NCBI GenBank assembly: GCA_023411615.1
Contig: JAEYOR010000040.1
Location: 1 to 47,426, forward strand
Direction: 5' to 3'
Source: Actinomycetes bacterium
GTDB taxonomy: Bacteria; Actinomycetota; Actinomycetes; Actinomycetales; Demequinaceae
Length of the DNA stretch: 47,426 nucleotides
How positions within the stretch are numbered: position 1 is the first letter of the stretch; each line of letters begins with the position of its first letter. Made by a program: the position numbers and the translations under genes. This document shows positions 25,831 through 33,845 of this stretch, piece by piece. Under the pieces are notes generated by a model. That model searched no databases. It saw only the letters and a list, made by a program, of their open reading frames with translations, and had not been told where the DNA came from.

Positions 25831-26706
25831 GTGAGCGAGGAAGTCCGTATCGGGCAACACGTCGTGGGGACAGGTCACCCGGCGTATCTCATCGCCGAGA
25901 TCGGTCTGAATCACAATGGCTCGGTCGATGTGGCGAGAGAGCTCATCGACGTTGCCATTGACGCTGGTTGCCAGGCAGTCAAGTTCCAGAAGCGAGACCC
26001 GGAGATATCGACGCCGGTCCACATGCGCGATCAGGTGCGCGAGACGCCTTGGGGAACCATGACGTACCTGGACTATCGGTACAAGGTTGAATTTGGAGCC
26101 GACGAGTACGACGAGATCGACGCGTACTGCCGGAAACGGGGTATCGACTGGTTCGCCTCACCGTGGGACGTTCCGAGCGTCCACTTTCTGGCAGAACGCA
26201 ATGTTGCGGCCATCAAGATCGCGTCTGCTTCCGTGACCGACCTGGAACTGCTGCGCGCAACGGCAGCGACCGGGTTGCCTGTGATCCTGTCCACCGGGAT
26301 GTCGACTCTCGACCAGATCGACGTCGCTGTGGAGGCGCTGGACCGGGAACGACTGGTGATGATGCACGCGACGTCAACGTACCCATTGCCGCCTGAGGAG
26401 GCGAACCTGCGGACTATCTCGGCGCTGCGCGACCGCTATGGCGTGCCGGTGGGTTACTCGGGTCACGAAGTCGGCTTGCAGATTTCGATCGCAGCAGTCG
26501 CCCTTGGGGCGGTCGCGATTGAGAGACACGTGACGCTTGACCGAGCAATGTGGGGCTCCGATCACGCCGCGTCGCTTGAACCGAAGGGGCTCACCACTCT
26601 GGTGCGCGATATACGCATTGTGGAACAGGCACTCGGTGACGGTGTCAAGCGTGTTTTTCCCGGAGAATTAGCGCCGCTCAGCAGATTGCGACGTATTGGC
26701 GGCTAG
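25831..26706 (+). CDS. NeuB-family nonulosonate synthase without SAF domain
   Basis: A 291-residue TIM-barrel synthase that should condense PEP with a sugar (mannose, mannose-6-P, ManNAc or similar). NeuB motifs are AEIGLNHNGS near the N-terminus, AVKFQKRDP, STGMSTLDQI, and the closing GYSGHE and AIERHVTLDRAMWGSDHAASLEP. The usual C-terminal antifreeze-like (SAF) domain of about 60 residues is missing, so the protein ends where the barrel ends. GTG at 25831 is chosen because GGGGGAGGT precedes it at proper spacing; the upstream TTG at 25792 lacks one. It converges with the minus-strand block. Product identity is inferred. Confidence 0.85.
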   Translation: MSEEVRIGQHVVGTGHPAYLIAEIGLNHNGSVDVARELIDVAIDAGCQAVKFQKRDPEISTPVHMRDQVRETPWGTMTYLDYRYKVEFGADEYDEIDAYCRKRGIDWFASPWDVPSVHFLAERNVAAIKIASASVTDLELLRATAATGLPVILSTGMSTLDQIDVAVEALDRERLVMMHATSTYPLPPEEANLRTISALRDRYGVPVGYSGHEVGLQISIAAVALGAVAIERHVTLDRAMWGSDHAASLEPKGLTTLVRDIRIVEQALGDGVKRVFPGELAPLSRLRRIGG

Positions 26707-26733
26707 ACGGTTGACGAGGCTCCAGGCCCGCAT

Positions 26734-28755
26734 CTAGCTGATATTGCCCGAGAGCCGAACACGCTCGATGTAGTCGTCGGGGCTGAGAGCAAGGATCTCC
26801 GCTGAGATGCCGTATGGCGTCACCGCGCCAGCGCGCTGCAGCAACTGGAGCAACTCGAAGTCGAACTTGAGATCGTGCGCGACCACCAGATCGTTGAGAA
26901 TAGAGCCCGGCGCGAGTTGGGTGTCATGTGCAGGCCGGTATCCGGGCGCGAACGCGGTCACGCCGGCATACATATCCGCGTGGAAGAGCGCGATTTCGGC
27001 AGGCTCGAATTGCACGAGGTCATAGACCATTCGCGTGACGCCAAGGGAGTTGGCCTGGAAGTACAGCGAGAAATCGTGTCGATAGAAACGCAGCCATTCA
27101 CGTTCGAGCCGACGGGAGGTCGAGTATGCGAGGGCGCGTGCCACGACCAATTGCAGCGCGTTCTCGGCCACCGCTTGTCCAGCCACCTCGAGCATGGGCT
27201 GGAGATCGCGCCCCGAGTAGTAACTTATGTCTGTCCGGCGGCCGGCCTCTCGCGCGCGTTGGGCAATGAAGTCGGGTGTGAACCGGGGTCGTACCACGGT
27301 GTCGTATCCGTCAATCAAAGACCCAAACTCGTCGGGGGAGTTTGCGGGACCGACTATCGCTACACGCTTGCCGCGAACGAGTTCCTCCATGCGGGCGTCG
27401 GTGGGCATCGGCGCGGCCTCGCGACACTGGGCTGCGAACTCGACGAGAGGTGCAAGATTGCCCTGGGCATAGTGCGCGTCTGCTGTGAGTTTCTTGATGC
27501 GTAGGTGTTCAAGTTCAAGCCGGGACGACGTGGGGTGGGACTCCAGGAGCTGGGCGGCTTCAGATGCGCGGCCCAGATAAACGAGAGCGCTCGCTTGCTT
27601 TCGCAAGTTGCCGCTACGCAAAGCGGGCGAAAGAGGCGCAGCTGCGGATCGCGCGAGCACGCGTTTCAAAGCGAAGCACTCCTCAAGGAAACCCGCGAAT
27701 GCGAGACGCAGCGACGTCAGGTGGAGCACGGCATGCGCGGGCAAAGTACCTTCGGCCTCCGCGCCGTCTAGCGCGTTCATCAGGGTGCTGACGAGGTCAT
27801 CGTCAATGGCTCTGGCGGCCATGGCACGGCCCGCGAGTTCTCGGAACGTCTCGCCCTGTGACCCAGGACTCACGGTGACGTCGATCTCCGTAGCGAGCGA
27901 CCACATGCGGCCCCAGTCGAGCGCGCCGCGAGTCGAGGCGGATATCAGGCCCGCAACCGCCTGCTTGTGGAGTGATGGTTGGCGACTCGCGGCCTCGTAC
28001 GCGGACGCGGCGTCGTCAAACCGCAAGACGTGTGGGCGGCCGAGAGCTCGGGCCAGCTCGAGCGAGCGCGACGCTGAGGGCCACGTCTTGATCGAGCTCT
28101 CCATCAGTGCGAGACCCTCCTCGCTGAACCCCTCGGCGAACAAGGTGCGTCCGAGGGCGAACTGCACATGTGGATTTGAAGGCTCCATCGCAAGGGCCAG
28201 GCGCAGATGCTTGATGGCCTCGTCCACTTGACCGACATGCGTGAGAGCGACACCCACGATGCCATCGTGGCGGAATCCGCGTCCCTCCGCGCCCAAGAGC
28301 GCCTGTGCGAGCAGCACATGACGAGTCGCGGAGGGTTTTTGCTCGAGCGCACGCCGACGCAATTCGACAGCCGCCTCAGAGAGTCCCGTGGCGCTGAAGT
28401 GGGAGGCGAGGCGCGCGAATAGGTCGGGATGATTGTATTCGCCAGCGACGGCACGTTTCATCAGCAAACGCATACCTGTGGGATTGAAGCCAAACAGTGC
28501 TCGGCCGAGTTTCGCACGGACTCCTGACCGATACCGGGGCCCACGTTCTGCGTCCGCTAGAGTCTCCTCCGCGCCGCCGAGCGCGATCGCAAGCCGTGCT
28601 GTCAGGACCGCCAAGGTGGGCACGCGTGAAACCCACGCGACACAGGTGCCGAACGTCACATAGGCGACCTCTTTGACGCCTACCCGGCGAGGCCTCTTAA
28701 ACGTTCGCATGATCTTGGCTACCTCCGCGTCATCGATCCCCCACTCGTTGCTCAC
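26734..28755 (-). CDS. TPR protein with sialyltransferase (GT29)-like C-terminal domain
   Basis: A 673-residue protein. Residues about 95-450 are helical repeats of TPR type. From 462 to the end it shows a pattern like eukaryotic sialyltransferase motifs: L-like (VAIVGPANSPDEFGSLIDGYD followed by VVRPR and RRTD), S-like (NSLGVTRMVYDLV from residue 569, then EIALFHADMY), and an H627-x6-E634 pair like motif VS. The context of NeuB and CMP-sugar synthetases fits transfer of a CMP-activated sugar. The GTG start overlaps the stop of the upstream KdsB-like gene (GTGA). Family membership is inferred from spacing of short motifs, so structure prediction should decide it. Confidence 0.6.
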   Translation of the reverse strand: MSNEWGIDDAEVAKIMRTFKRPRRVGVKEVAYVTFGTCVAWVSRVPTLAVLTARLAIALGGAEETLADAERGPRYRSGVRAKLGRALFGFNPTGMRLLMKRAVAGEYNHPDLFARLASHFSATGLSEAAVELRRRALEQKPSATRHVLLAQALLGAEGRGFRHDGIVGVALTHVGQVDEAIKHLRLALAMEPSNPHVQFALGRTLFAEGFSEEGLALMESSIKTWPSASRSLELARALGRPHVLRFDDAASAYEAASRQPSLHKQAVAGLISASTRGALDWGRMWSLATEIDVTVSPGSQGETFRELAGRAMAARAIDDDLVSTLMNALDGAEAEGTLPAHAVLHLTSLRLAFAGFLEECFALKRVLARSAAAPLSPALRSGNLRKQASALVYLGRASEAAQLLESHPTSSRLELEHLRIKKLTADAHYAQGNLAPLVEFAAQCREAAPMPTDARMEELVRGKRVAIVGPANSPDEFGSLIDGYDTVVRPRFTPDFIAQRAREAGRRTDISYYSGRDLQPMLEVAGQAVAENALQLVVARALAYSTSRRLEREWLRFYRHDFSLYFQANSLGVTRMVYDLVQFEPAEIALFHADMYAGVTAFAPGYRPAHDTQLAPGSILNDLVVAHDLKFDFELLQLLQRAGAVTPYGISAEILALSPDDYIERVRLSGNIS

Positions 28756-29498
28756 GCGGATGCACCCTCCTGTTGACGTAGCCGGGCCTCGACAAGTGGC
28801 ACATCTGCTGGAGTGTCAACCGATAGTGAGTCATCGCTCATGTGAACCACATGAACGGGGGTGTCGAGCTCAAGGAACCGCATGATCTCTTGGTCCTCGG
28901 CGGCTTCTACGGGCGTCCGGCCGCCCGTAGACGAGAAGCGCTCCAGGTGCTCGCGCGAGTACGCGTGCACGCATACGTGTCGCCAGCCCAGACGAAAAGC
29001 TCCGTCGTGCGAGCCGGGAACTGGCGCCCGGCCAATGTAGATGAGGTTGCCGGCGAAGCCAAAGAGAACTTTGAGAATCTTCGGGTTGCGCCACTGGGCT
29101 TCGCCGATTTCCGTGTAGCCGATGTGCACAACGGACCGGTCCTTGCGAACTGCGTCGATGAGCGCCCGTATGTCATCGGCGGGAAACGCGGGCTCGTCGC
29201 CCATGAGGTTGATGTACGTGCGAGCCGCAATCCGTGTCGAGACTTCAGCAACCCTGTCGATGCCCGTCGGGTGATCACTGCTCGTCATTTCCACCCGTAT
29301 CCCGTGATCCCCGCACAGCGCGGCCACCCGTTCGTCATCGGTAGCAACAATGACCTGCTCGAGAGGTAGCACCTCGTGACAACGGCGGGCCACTCGCACC
29401 ACCATGGGAACGCCCGCGACATCGACAAGCGGTTTGCCGGGGAACCGAGTGGAGCCGAACCGGGCGGGAATGACGATCACTTCGTCGTAGACGGTCAT
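28752..29498 (-). CDS. KdsB-like CMP-sugar synthetase, copy 1
   Basis: A 248-residue cytidylyltransferase of the CMP-Kdo synthetase type: VIPARFGSTRFPGKPLVDVAG, VIVATDDERV, HPTGIDRVAE, INLMGDEPAF, and IYIGRAPVPGSHDG. All usual nucleotide- and metal-binding motifs are kept. The ATG start overlaps the stop of the next KdsB-like gene (ATGA), so both are co-translated. The two copies are roughly half identical by eye and form a tandem duplication. Kdo itself is a Gram-negative sugar, so the substrate is likely a related ulosonic acid. Confidence 0.9.
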   Translation of the reverse strand: MTVYDEVIVIPARFGSTRFPGKPLVDVAGVPMVVRVARRCHEVLPLEQVIVATDDERVAALCGDHGIRVEMTSSDHPTGIDRVAEVSTRIAARTYINLMGDEPAFPADDIRALIDAVRKDRSVVHIGYTEIGEAQWRNPKILKVLFGFAGNLIYIGRAPVPGSHDGAFRLGWRHVCVHAYSREHLERFSSTGGRTPVEAAEDQEIMRFLELDTPVHVVHMSDDSLSVDTPADVPLVEARLRQQEGASA

Positions 29499-30265
29499 GC
29501 CTGCGCACCTGACCTTGTGGCCTCGCGTCTCAGCCGCTCGACCACCACGTCTACATCGGATGCACGGTCCACGGGATGAGACTCGTCCGAGAGCTTGACC
29601 ACATCGACCCGATGGCCCATCTCCAGAAATCGAATGATCTCGTGATCCTCGATGAGTTCGAGCTCCGTTCGGCCGCCCGTCGAAGCAAACAGTCTGAGAG
29701 CCTCGGGCGGATACGCGTAAATGCACACATGCCGGTAGGCGAAGGTGTACTCGCCTTTATGCCCGTGCGGCACGGGAGCCCGTCCCACATAGATGAGGCG
29801 CTTGTCGAGGCTGAACAGCAACTTGATGAACTTGGTGTCGTGGAATTGGTATGCAGGCATCGGGGAGTACCCCATGAGCGTGCGCGTCCGGTCGCGTCGA
29901 GCTGCCTCGATCACACGGGTGATGTCTGCGGGATTGAAGATCGGCTCATCGCCCTGCAAGTTGATGTAGGTGCGGGCGGGGATTCGCGTGGCCACTTCGG
30001 CCACCCTGTCGCCGCCGGTGGGGTGATCTGGGCTCGTCATCTCGAAGCGGAATCCGTGAGCGTCGACAACTTCTGCAATGCGCTCGTCGTCCGTTGCCAC
30101 AACGACGTCCTCGCGATCAACCGCCAAGAGACAGCGCTCTGCCGTGCGAATGATCATTGGCTTGCCTGCGATGTCCACAAGCGGCTTTCCCGGTAGCCGG
30201 GATGACCGGTAGCGCGCAGGAATCACCACAAGCTCATCGCGAACCTGGGTATCGAAGTCGGCCAT
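29495..30265 (-). CDS. KdsB-like CMP-sugar synthetase, copy 2
   Basis: A 256-residue cytidylyltransferase, paralogue of the next downstream gene. Motifs are VIPARYRSSRLPGKPLVDIAG, VVVATDDERI, HPTGGDRVAE, INLQGDEPIF and IYVGRAPVPHGHKG. It keeps the canonical QGDEP motif of KdsB, whereas the other copy has MGDEP. It begins 12 bp after the NeuB fusion gene. The N-terminus carries eight extra residues before the first strand. It should activate an eight- or nine-carbon ulosonic acid with CTP. Confidence 0.9.
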   Translation of the reverse strand: MADFDTQVRDELVVIPARYRSSRLPGKPLVDIAGKPMIIRTAERCLLAVDREDVVVATDDERIAEVVDAHGFRFEMTSPDHPTGGDRVAEVATRIPARTYINLQGDEPIFNPADITRVIEAARRDRTRTLMGYSPMPAYQFHDTKFIKLLFSLDKRLIYVGRAPVPHGHKGEYTFAYRHVCIYAYPPEALRLFASTGGRTELELIEDHEIIRFLEMGHRVDVVKLSDESHPVDRASDVDVVVERLRREATRSGAQA

Positions 30266-30277
30266 CGTGCCTCTGTC

Positions 30278-31834
30278 CTACTTCCTGTATTTGTGGTGCT
30301 CGCTAGCGGTGATCTGCTTTTGGTCCGAGCCGACAAAGACTTGGGCCAGGCGTACGTGGTCAACATAGTCCTTGAAGGCTGGGGTCGTGAGATCCATCGC
30401 GACCGCGTCAAAGTGGGCCCATTCCGTGGTGCCCAGTTTCACGTGCTTCTCGACCATTCCCGCGCCGGCCGCAACTGCGAGTGCGGAAGCCATCCACCCG
30501 AAGTCGTGACTTGAGTAGCCAGGCACCAATTGGGGATGCGCTTTTGCGAGTTCGGCGTAGTGCCGCACTACGCCGATGTTGCAGTGTTCATCCGGCGTTG
30601 GATAGGCCGAGTTGCAATGGAGCAGGTAGAGGCGGCTCTGGCGGTGGAATGTCTTGAGAACCCACTCCTCGTAATCGGCGTTTGTCATGCCAGTGGACAG
30701 CACGAGGGACCCTCGATAGTTCTCGGCCACATAAGTGAGGTATGCCTTGTGCTCGGAGATCGTGCTCGGAAGTTTGATGAGTGGCGCGCCCATGTTCATC
30801 ATGAAACGGAAGGAAGGCTCGTCCAGCACCGACGCGAACCAGCCGATGCCAACCTCCTTGCAGAGCTCGTCAAGAAACCTGAAATCGTCCGCATCGAGTT
30901 CGAGAGCTCTTCTGTACTCGCCGAACGTTGTGCCAAAAGGTGAACTGTACGGCGAAGAGAGTTGCTTGGCGGTGTAAAAGGAATCCACGTCCCGCTTCTG
31001 CACCTTCACCCAGTCGGCACCCGCAGCGTGCGCGGCGCGAACCAGTCTCTCGAGGCGCTCGCGGTCGCCAAAGTGGTTCGTCGTGATCTCTGCCGTGATC
31101 TCCACTGTTGGTATTACTGCTTGAGCGGACGCTTCGTGCCCATGCGGCACCGGCGTCGGACGCTCGACCGGAGCGAGGCTCGCGGGCGTCACCGCCGACA
31201 AGCCCTCAATGATGCCGATGTGTGTGACCGCGAGGTTGGAGTCTTTGAGCGCGTACAGCGCATTCCGAAGCACTTCTGCTTGCGCGGCAAGGGATCCGCG
31301 TCGTTCTGGCGTGGTCTCCGGCATGAACTGTGAAACGGCCTTCTTGGCATAGCCCGCATTCGTGTCGAAGTCGAACCCGACAAGGTACACCGAAAGACGA
31401 CGGCCCTTCGCATCGGCAATCACTCGGGCCAACTCGAGCGCGGTGAGAATCATCATGGACTCAACCGCGACCGCCTCGCGGTCTTGGAAACGGCTGAGCA
31501 TGAGGTCGCCACCATCGTTCGTCAGCGGCTCAAAGGGCACGTTGATCACGATCTTGCCGGGGGCCTCAAATGGCATCGACGCAAGATAGACCGAGGCACC
31601 ATAACCGGCATCTTTGATCGAGTCCGCAGCCCACTGCTCGTGGAAGATGGAGATATCGACCCGGCGAATGCGCTCCGCGTCATTAATGCCGATAGTCAAG
31701 CGGCCTTCGAAAAATTCATTCGGGACCTCATCTGCCGATGCGCCCTTGCCGAGGATGACGATGGCGTCATCGTCGTACCTCGAAACGATAGGTTCGATCG
31801 CTTTCCAAATATCGTCCGTCATAGATCTTGTCAT
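30278..31834 (-). CDS. Fusion of sialyltransferase-like domain and NeuB-type synthase
   Basis: A 518-residue two-domain protein. Residues about 1-240 are a Rossmann-like domain: ILGKGASADEV near 27-37, IGINDAERIRRVD, then SMMILTALELARVIAD and SVYLVGFDFD (about 148-157). This pattern recalls GT42/GT29 sialyltransferases and MptE-like (DUF115) domains. Residues about 243-518 are a NeuB TIM barrel (VEITAEITTNHFGD, WVKVQKRD, LSTGMTNADYEEW, GYSSHD, MVEKHVKL) without SAF domain. ATG at 31834 has GAGGT at good spacing; ATG at 31822 is possible. The start overlaps the 3' end of the phosphatase gene by about 68 bp. Confidence 0.75.
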   Translation of the reverse strand: MTRSMTDDIWKAIEPIVSRYDDDAIVILGKGASADEVPNEFFEGRLTIGINDAERIRRVDISIFHEQWAADSIKDAGYGASVYLASMPFEAPGKIVINVPFEPLTNDGGDLMLSRFQDREAVAVESMMILTALELARVIADAKGRRLSVYLVGFDFDTNAGYAKKAVSQFMPETTPERRGSLAAQAEVLRNALYALKDSNLAVTHIGIIEGLSAVTPASLAPVERPTPVPHGHEASAQAVIPTVEITAEITTNHFGDRERLERLVRAAHAAGADWVKVQKRDVDSFYTAKQLSSPYSSPFGTTFGEYRRALELDADDFRFLDELCKEVGIGWFASVLDEPSFRFMMNMGAPLIKLPSTISEHKAYLTYVAENYRGSLVLSTGMTNADYEEWVLKTFHRQSRLYLLHCNSAYPTPDEHCNIGVVRHYAELAKAHPQLVPGYSSHDFGWMASALAVAAGAGMVEKHVKLGTTEWAHFDAVAMDLTTPAFKDYVDHVRLAQVFVGSDQKQITASEHHKYRK

Positions 31835-32462
31835 CCAGCGTGACCTCGCAACCGTATTCAAGGGCCAAGGATATCCCGGCCAATATGTCCCACGACCAAG
31901 CGCCAACTGGGTTGGAGAAGGTCGCAAAAGAACCTGTGATGACGCACCACATGTTGTATGCCGCAGATCCTGTGATGCGGCTGTGTGGTGTCTCACTCAG
32001 TTCAGCGACGAGCGCTTCGTCTAGTTTCGAAGAGAACCCTGTAAGGCGTGACTGATACCGCGGTACGGAGTCCCCAGAAATGAGGCAGCGTGACAATTCG
32101 GGAAGCTGCAGCATGCTTGCCACGTGAATTCCGCCGTGCCAGAGACTTACGCAGACGCCCCACTCTGGAAGGCCTGACGCAAAATTCTCCGTGCCGTCGA
32201 TCGGATCGACCACGGCTGTCCACTCACTGTCGTCGAAGACGGTGGAGACCGATCCTTCTTCACCGATAAAGCGCACCGAATCAAGCGAAGCACAAAGGGA
32301 CTCATGGATCGCTTGCTCCACAAGAACGTCGGCGTCCGTCACGGGGGTGCCGTCCATCTTGAGACGCGACGTGTCGCGCAGAAGGAGGAGATCAGGCAAC
32401 ATATGCGTGACATTCGCAGCGGTGACGCGCAGCACTGATCTCGCCAGTTGTCGCTGATTCAA
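31767..32462 (-). CDS. Inositol monophosphatase-family phosphatase
   Basis: A 231-residue Li+-sensitive, Mg2+-dependent phosphatase fold. Metal-binding motifs are GEEGS, DPIDGTENF and, near the C-terminus, GAWSWDILAG. It is the first gene of the minus-strand polysaccharide block and overlaps the NeuB fusion gene. By context it may remove phosphate from a sugar or ulosonate intermediate (for example mannose-P or Kdn-9-P) instead of acting on inositol; this is inference. The start is TTG at 32462 with a GGGGGG run upstream, as no better start is visible. It is slightly shorter than the usual 250-270 residues. Confidence 0.8.
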   Translation of the reverse strand: MNQRQLARSVLRVTAANVTHMLPDLLLLRDTSRLKMDGTPVTDADVLVEQAIHESLCASLDSVRFIGEEGSVSTVFDDSEWTAVVDPIDGTENFASGLPEWGVCVSLWHGGIHVASMLQLPELSRCLISGDSVPRYQSRLTGFSSKLDEALVAELSETPHSRITGSAAYNMWCVITGSFATFSNPVGAWSWDILAGISLALEYGCEVTLDDKIYDGRYLESDRTYRFEVRR

Positions 32463-32543
32463 CGCAAATCCCCCCGGATGTCACAAAGATGTTCCACCAG
32501 CATACTCATTGCGTGCCGCTGAAACCTAGGCGACCGCCCTCGC

Positions 32544-32603
32544 GGGGCGTGAGTGTCCCGCGGGAGTGGGGTGTGCGCGTGGGGCGGGGCGTGGGTGTCC
32601 CGC
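32544..32603. repeat. 18-bp direct repeats with 42-bp period
   Basis: GGGGCGTGAGTGTCCCGC at 32544-32561 and GGGGCGTGGGTGTCCCGC at 32586-32603 differ at one base. They lie between the divergent phosphatase and pdhA genes, upstream of the tandem-palindrome operator. Confidence 0.6.
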
Positions 32604-32614
32604 AGCAATATCAC

Positions 32615-32655
32615 TTGCGAACCTACGGTGCCGTAGCCTACGCTGGCGTAGGTTC
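32615..32655 (+). promoter_or_regulatory. Tandem-palindrome operator over the dehydrogenase operon promoter
   Basis: Two 14-bp palindromes, CTACGGTGCCGTAG at 32623-32636 and CTACGCTGGCGTAG at 32638-32651, sit one base apart and are framed by GAACC...GGTTC, making an outer inverted repeat at 32619-32655. A promoter is superimposed: TTGCGA at 32615-32620 and TACGCT at 32639-32644, 18 bp apart. A repressor bound here would block RNA polymerase. The palindromes are TetR-type in size; the regulator is not encoded in the window as far as I can see. Confidence 0.7.
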
Positions 32656-32717
32656 GTCCGCGAAGACCGCGCACGGCACACGTCCACCCCATCCCTCACA
32701 CGCACATAGGGGGTCGC

Positions 32718-33845
32718 ATGGCCGGCATCGGGCCACTGTCCGAAGAAGGACTCATCCGTCTGCTTGATCATCACGGCAATCGAGTTCCGGACGCCACGTA
32801 TGACCCATACGTGGCTCACATCACGATGGACGACTTGCGCTCCTACTGGCGCGACATGACTCTCACCCGGGCTTTCGACATGGAATCAACGAGCCTGCAA
32901 CGTCAAGGCGAACTGGGTTTGTGGGTGCCCGCGATTGGCCAAGAGGCTGCGCAGATTGGTTCGGCTCGTGCCACCCGTAGCCCTGACCACATCTTCCCCA
33001 GCTACCGCGAGCATGGCGTGCTGTTCGTCAAGGGTGTTGACCTGCCGCAGACGATGGGCATGTGGCGGGGCATGGAGCACTCGTCGTGGGACCCCACGGC
33101 CCACGGGGTCCACACGTACACCCTCGTCATCGGTGCCCACTCACTCCACGCGGTCGGCTACGCGCAGGCGCTCAACTGGGATGGCCTCGTCGGCAGCGGC
33201 GACCCCGATCGTGACGGTGCGGTGGTCTGCTACATCGGCGATGGGGCAACAAGCCAAGGCGACGTCAACGAGGCCCTCATCTTCGCCGCAGTGAACGACT
33301 CCCCCGTGGTGTTCTTCATCCAGAACAACCAGTTCGCGATCTCCGAGCCCACCACGCGCCAGTCAAAGGTGCCGCTCGCGCAGCGTGCCCAAGGCGTCGG
33401 CATCCCCGGCGTTCGCGTGGATGGGAACGACGTTGTAGCGGTCCATGCGGTGACGCGTTGGGCTTTGGAGCACGCCCGTTCCGGCAACGGTCCAGTGGTT
33501 GTCGAGGCGCTCACCTACCGGATGGGTGCTCACACCACGTCTGACGACCCGAGCCGCTACCGTGCCGCCGCAGACGAGCAGTACTGGCAGGACCGCGACC
33601 CGATCGCGCGCCTCGAGACCTTCCTCCGCAGCGCGGACGAACTGCCGGCGGAGTTTGAGGAACAGGTGCGAGAGGAGGGCAAAGAACTTGCCCGCCGCAC
33701 ACGCGAAGCGGTCAAGGGCTGGCAACGCGGGCCTGTGGTGTCGATGTTCGACAACGTCTACGCCGAACGCCACCCCCTAGTGGAGGAAGAGCGCGCCTGG
33801 TTCGCCCGCTACGAGTCCTCTTTTGCCGATGCGGAGGTGAAGTGA
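32718..33845 (+). CDS. pdhA: 2-oxoacid (pyruvate or branched-chain) dehydrogenase E1 alpha subunit
   Basis: A 375-residue thiamine-diphosphate enzyme subunit. The TPP motif runs from G174-D-G176 (GDGATSQGDVNEALIFAAV) to NNQFAIS. YRMGAHTTSDDPSRYR near the C-terminus is the phosphorylation-loop region of E1 alpha. It decarboxylates the 2-oxoacid and passes the acyl group to lipoyl-E2. ATG at 32718 follows AGGGGGT. First gene of a three-gene operon with E1 beta and E2; no E3 gene follows. Pyruvate versus branched-chain oxoacids cannot be settled from sequence. Confidence 0.9.
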   Translation: MAGIGPLSEEGLIRLLDHHGNRVPDATYDPYVAHITMDDLRSYWRDMTLTRAFDMESTSLQRQGELGLWVPAIGQEAAQIGSARATRSPDHIFPSYREHGVLFVKGVDLPQTMGMWRGMEHSSWDPTAHGVHTYTLVIGAHSLHAVGYAQALNWDGLVGSGDPDRDGAVVCYIGDGATSQGDVNEALIFAAVNDSPVVFFIQNNQFAISEPTTRQSKVPLAQRAQGVGIPGVRVDGNDVVAVHAVTRWALEHARSGNGPVVVEALTYRMGAHTTSDDPSRYRAAADEQYWQDRDPIARLETFLRSADELPAEFEEQVREEGKELARRTREAVKGWQRGPVVSMFDNVYAERHPLVEEERAWFARYESSFADAEVK

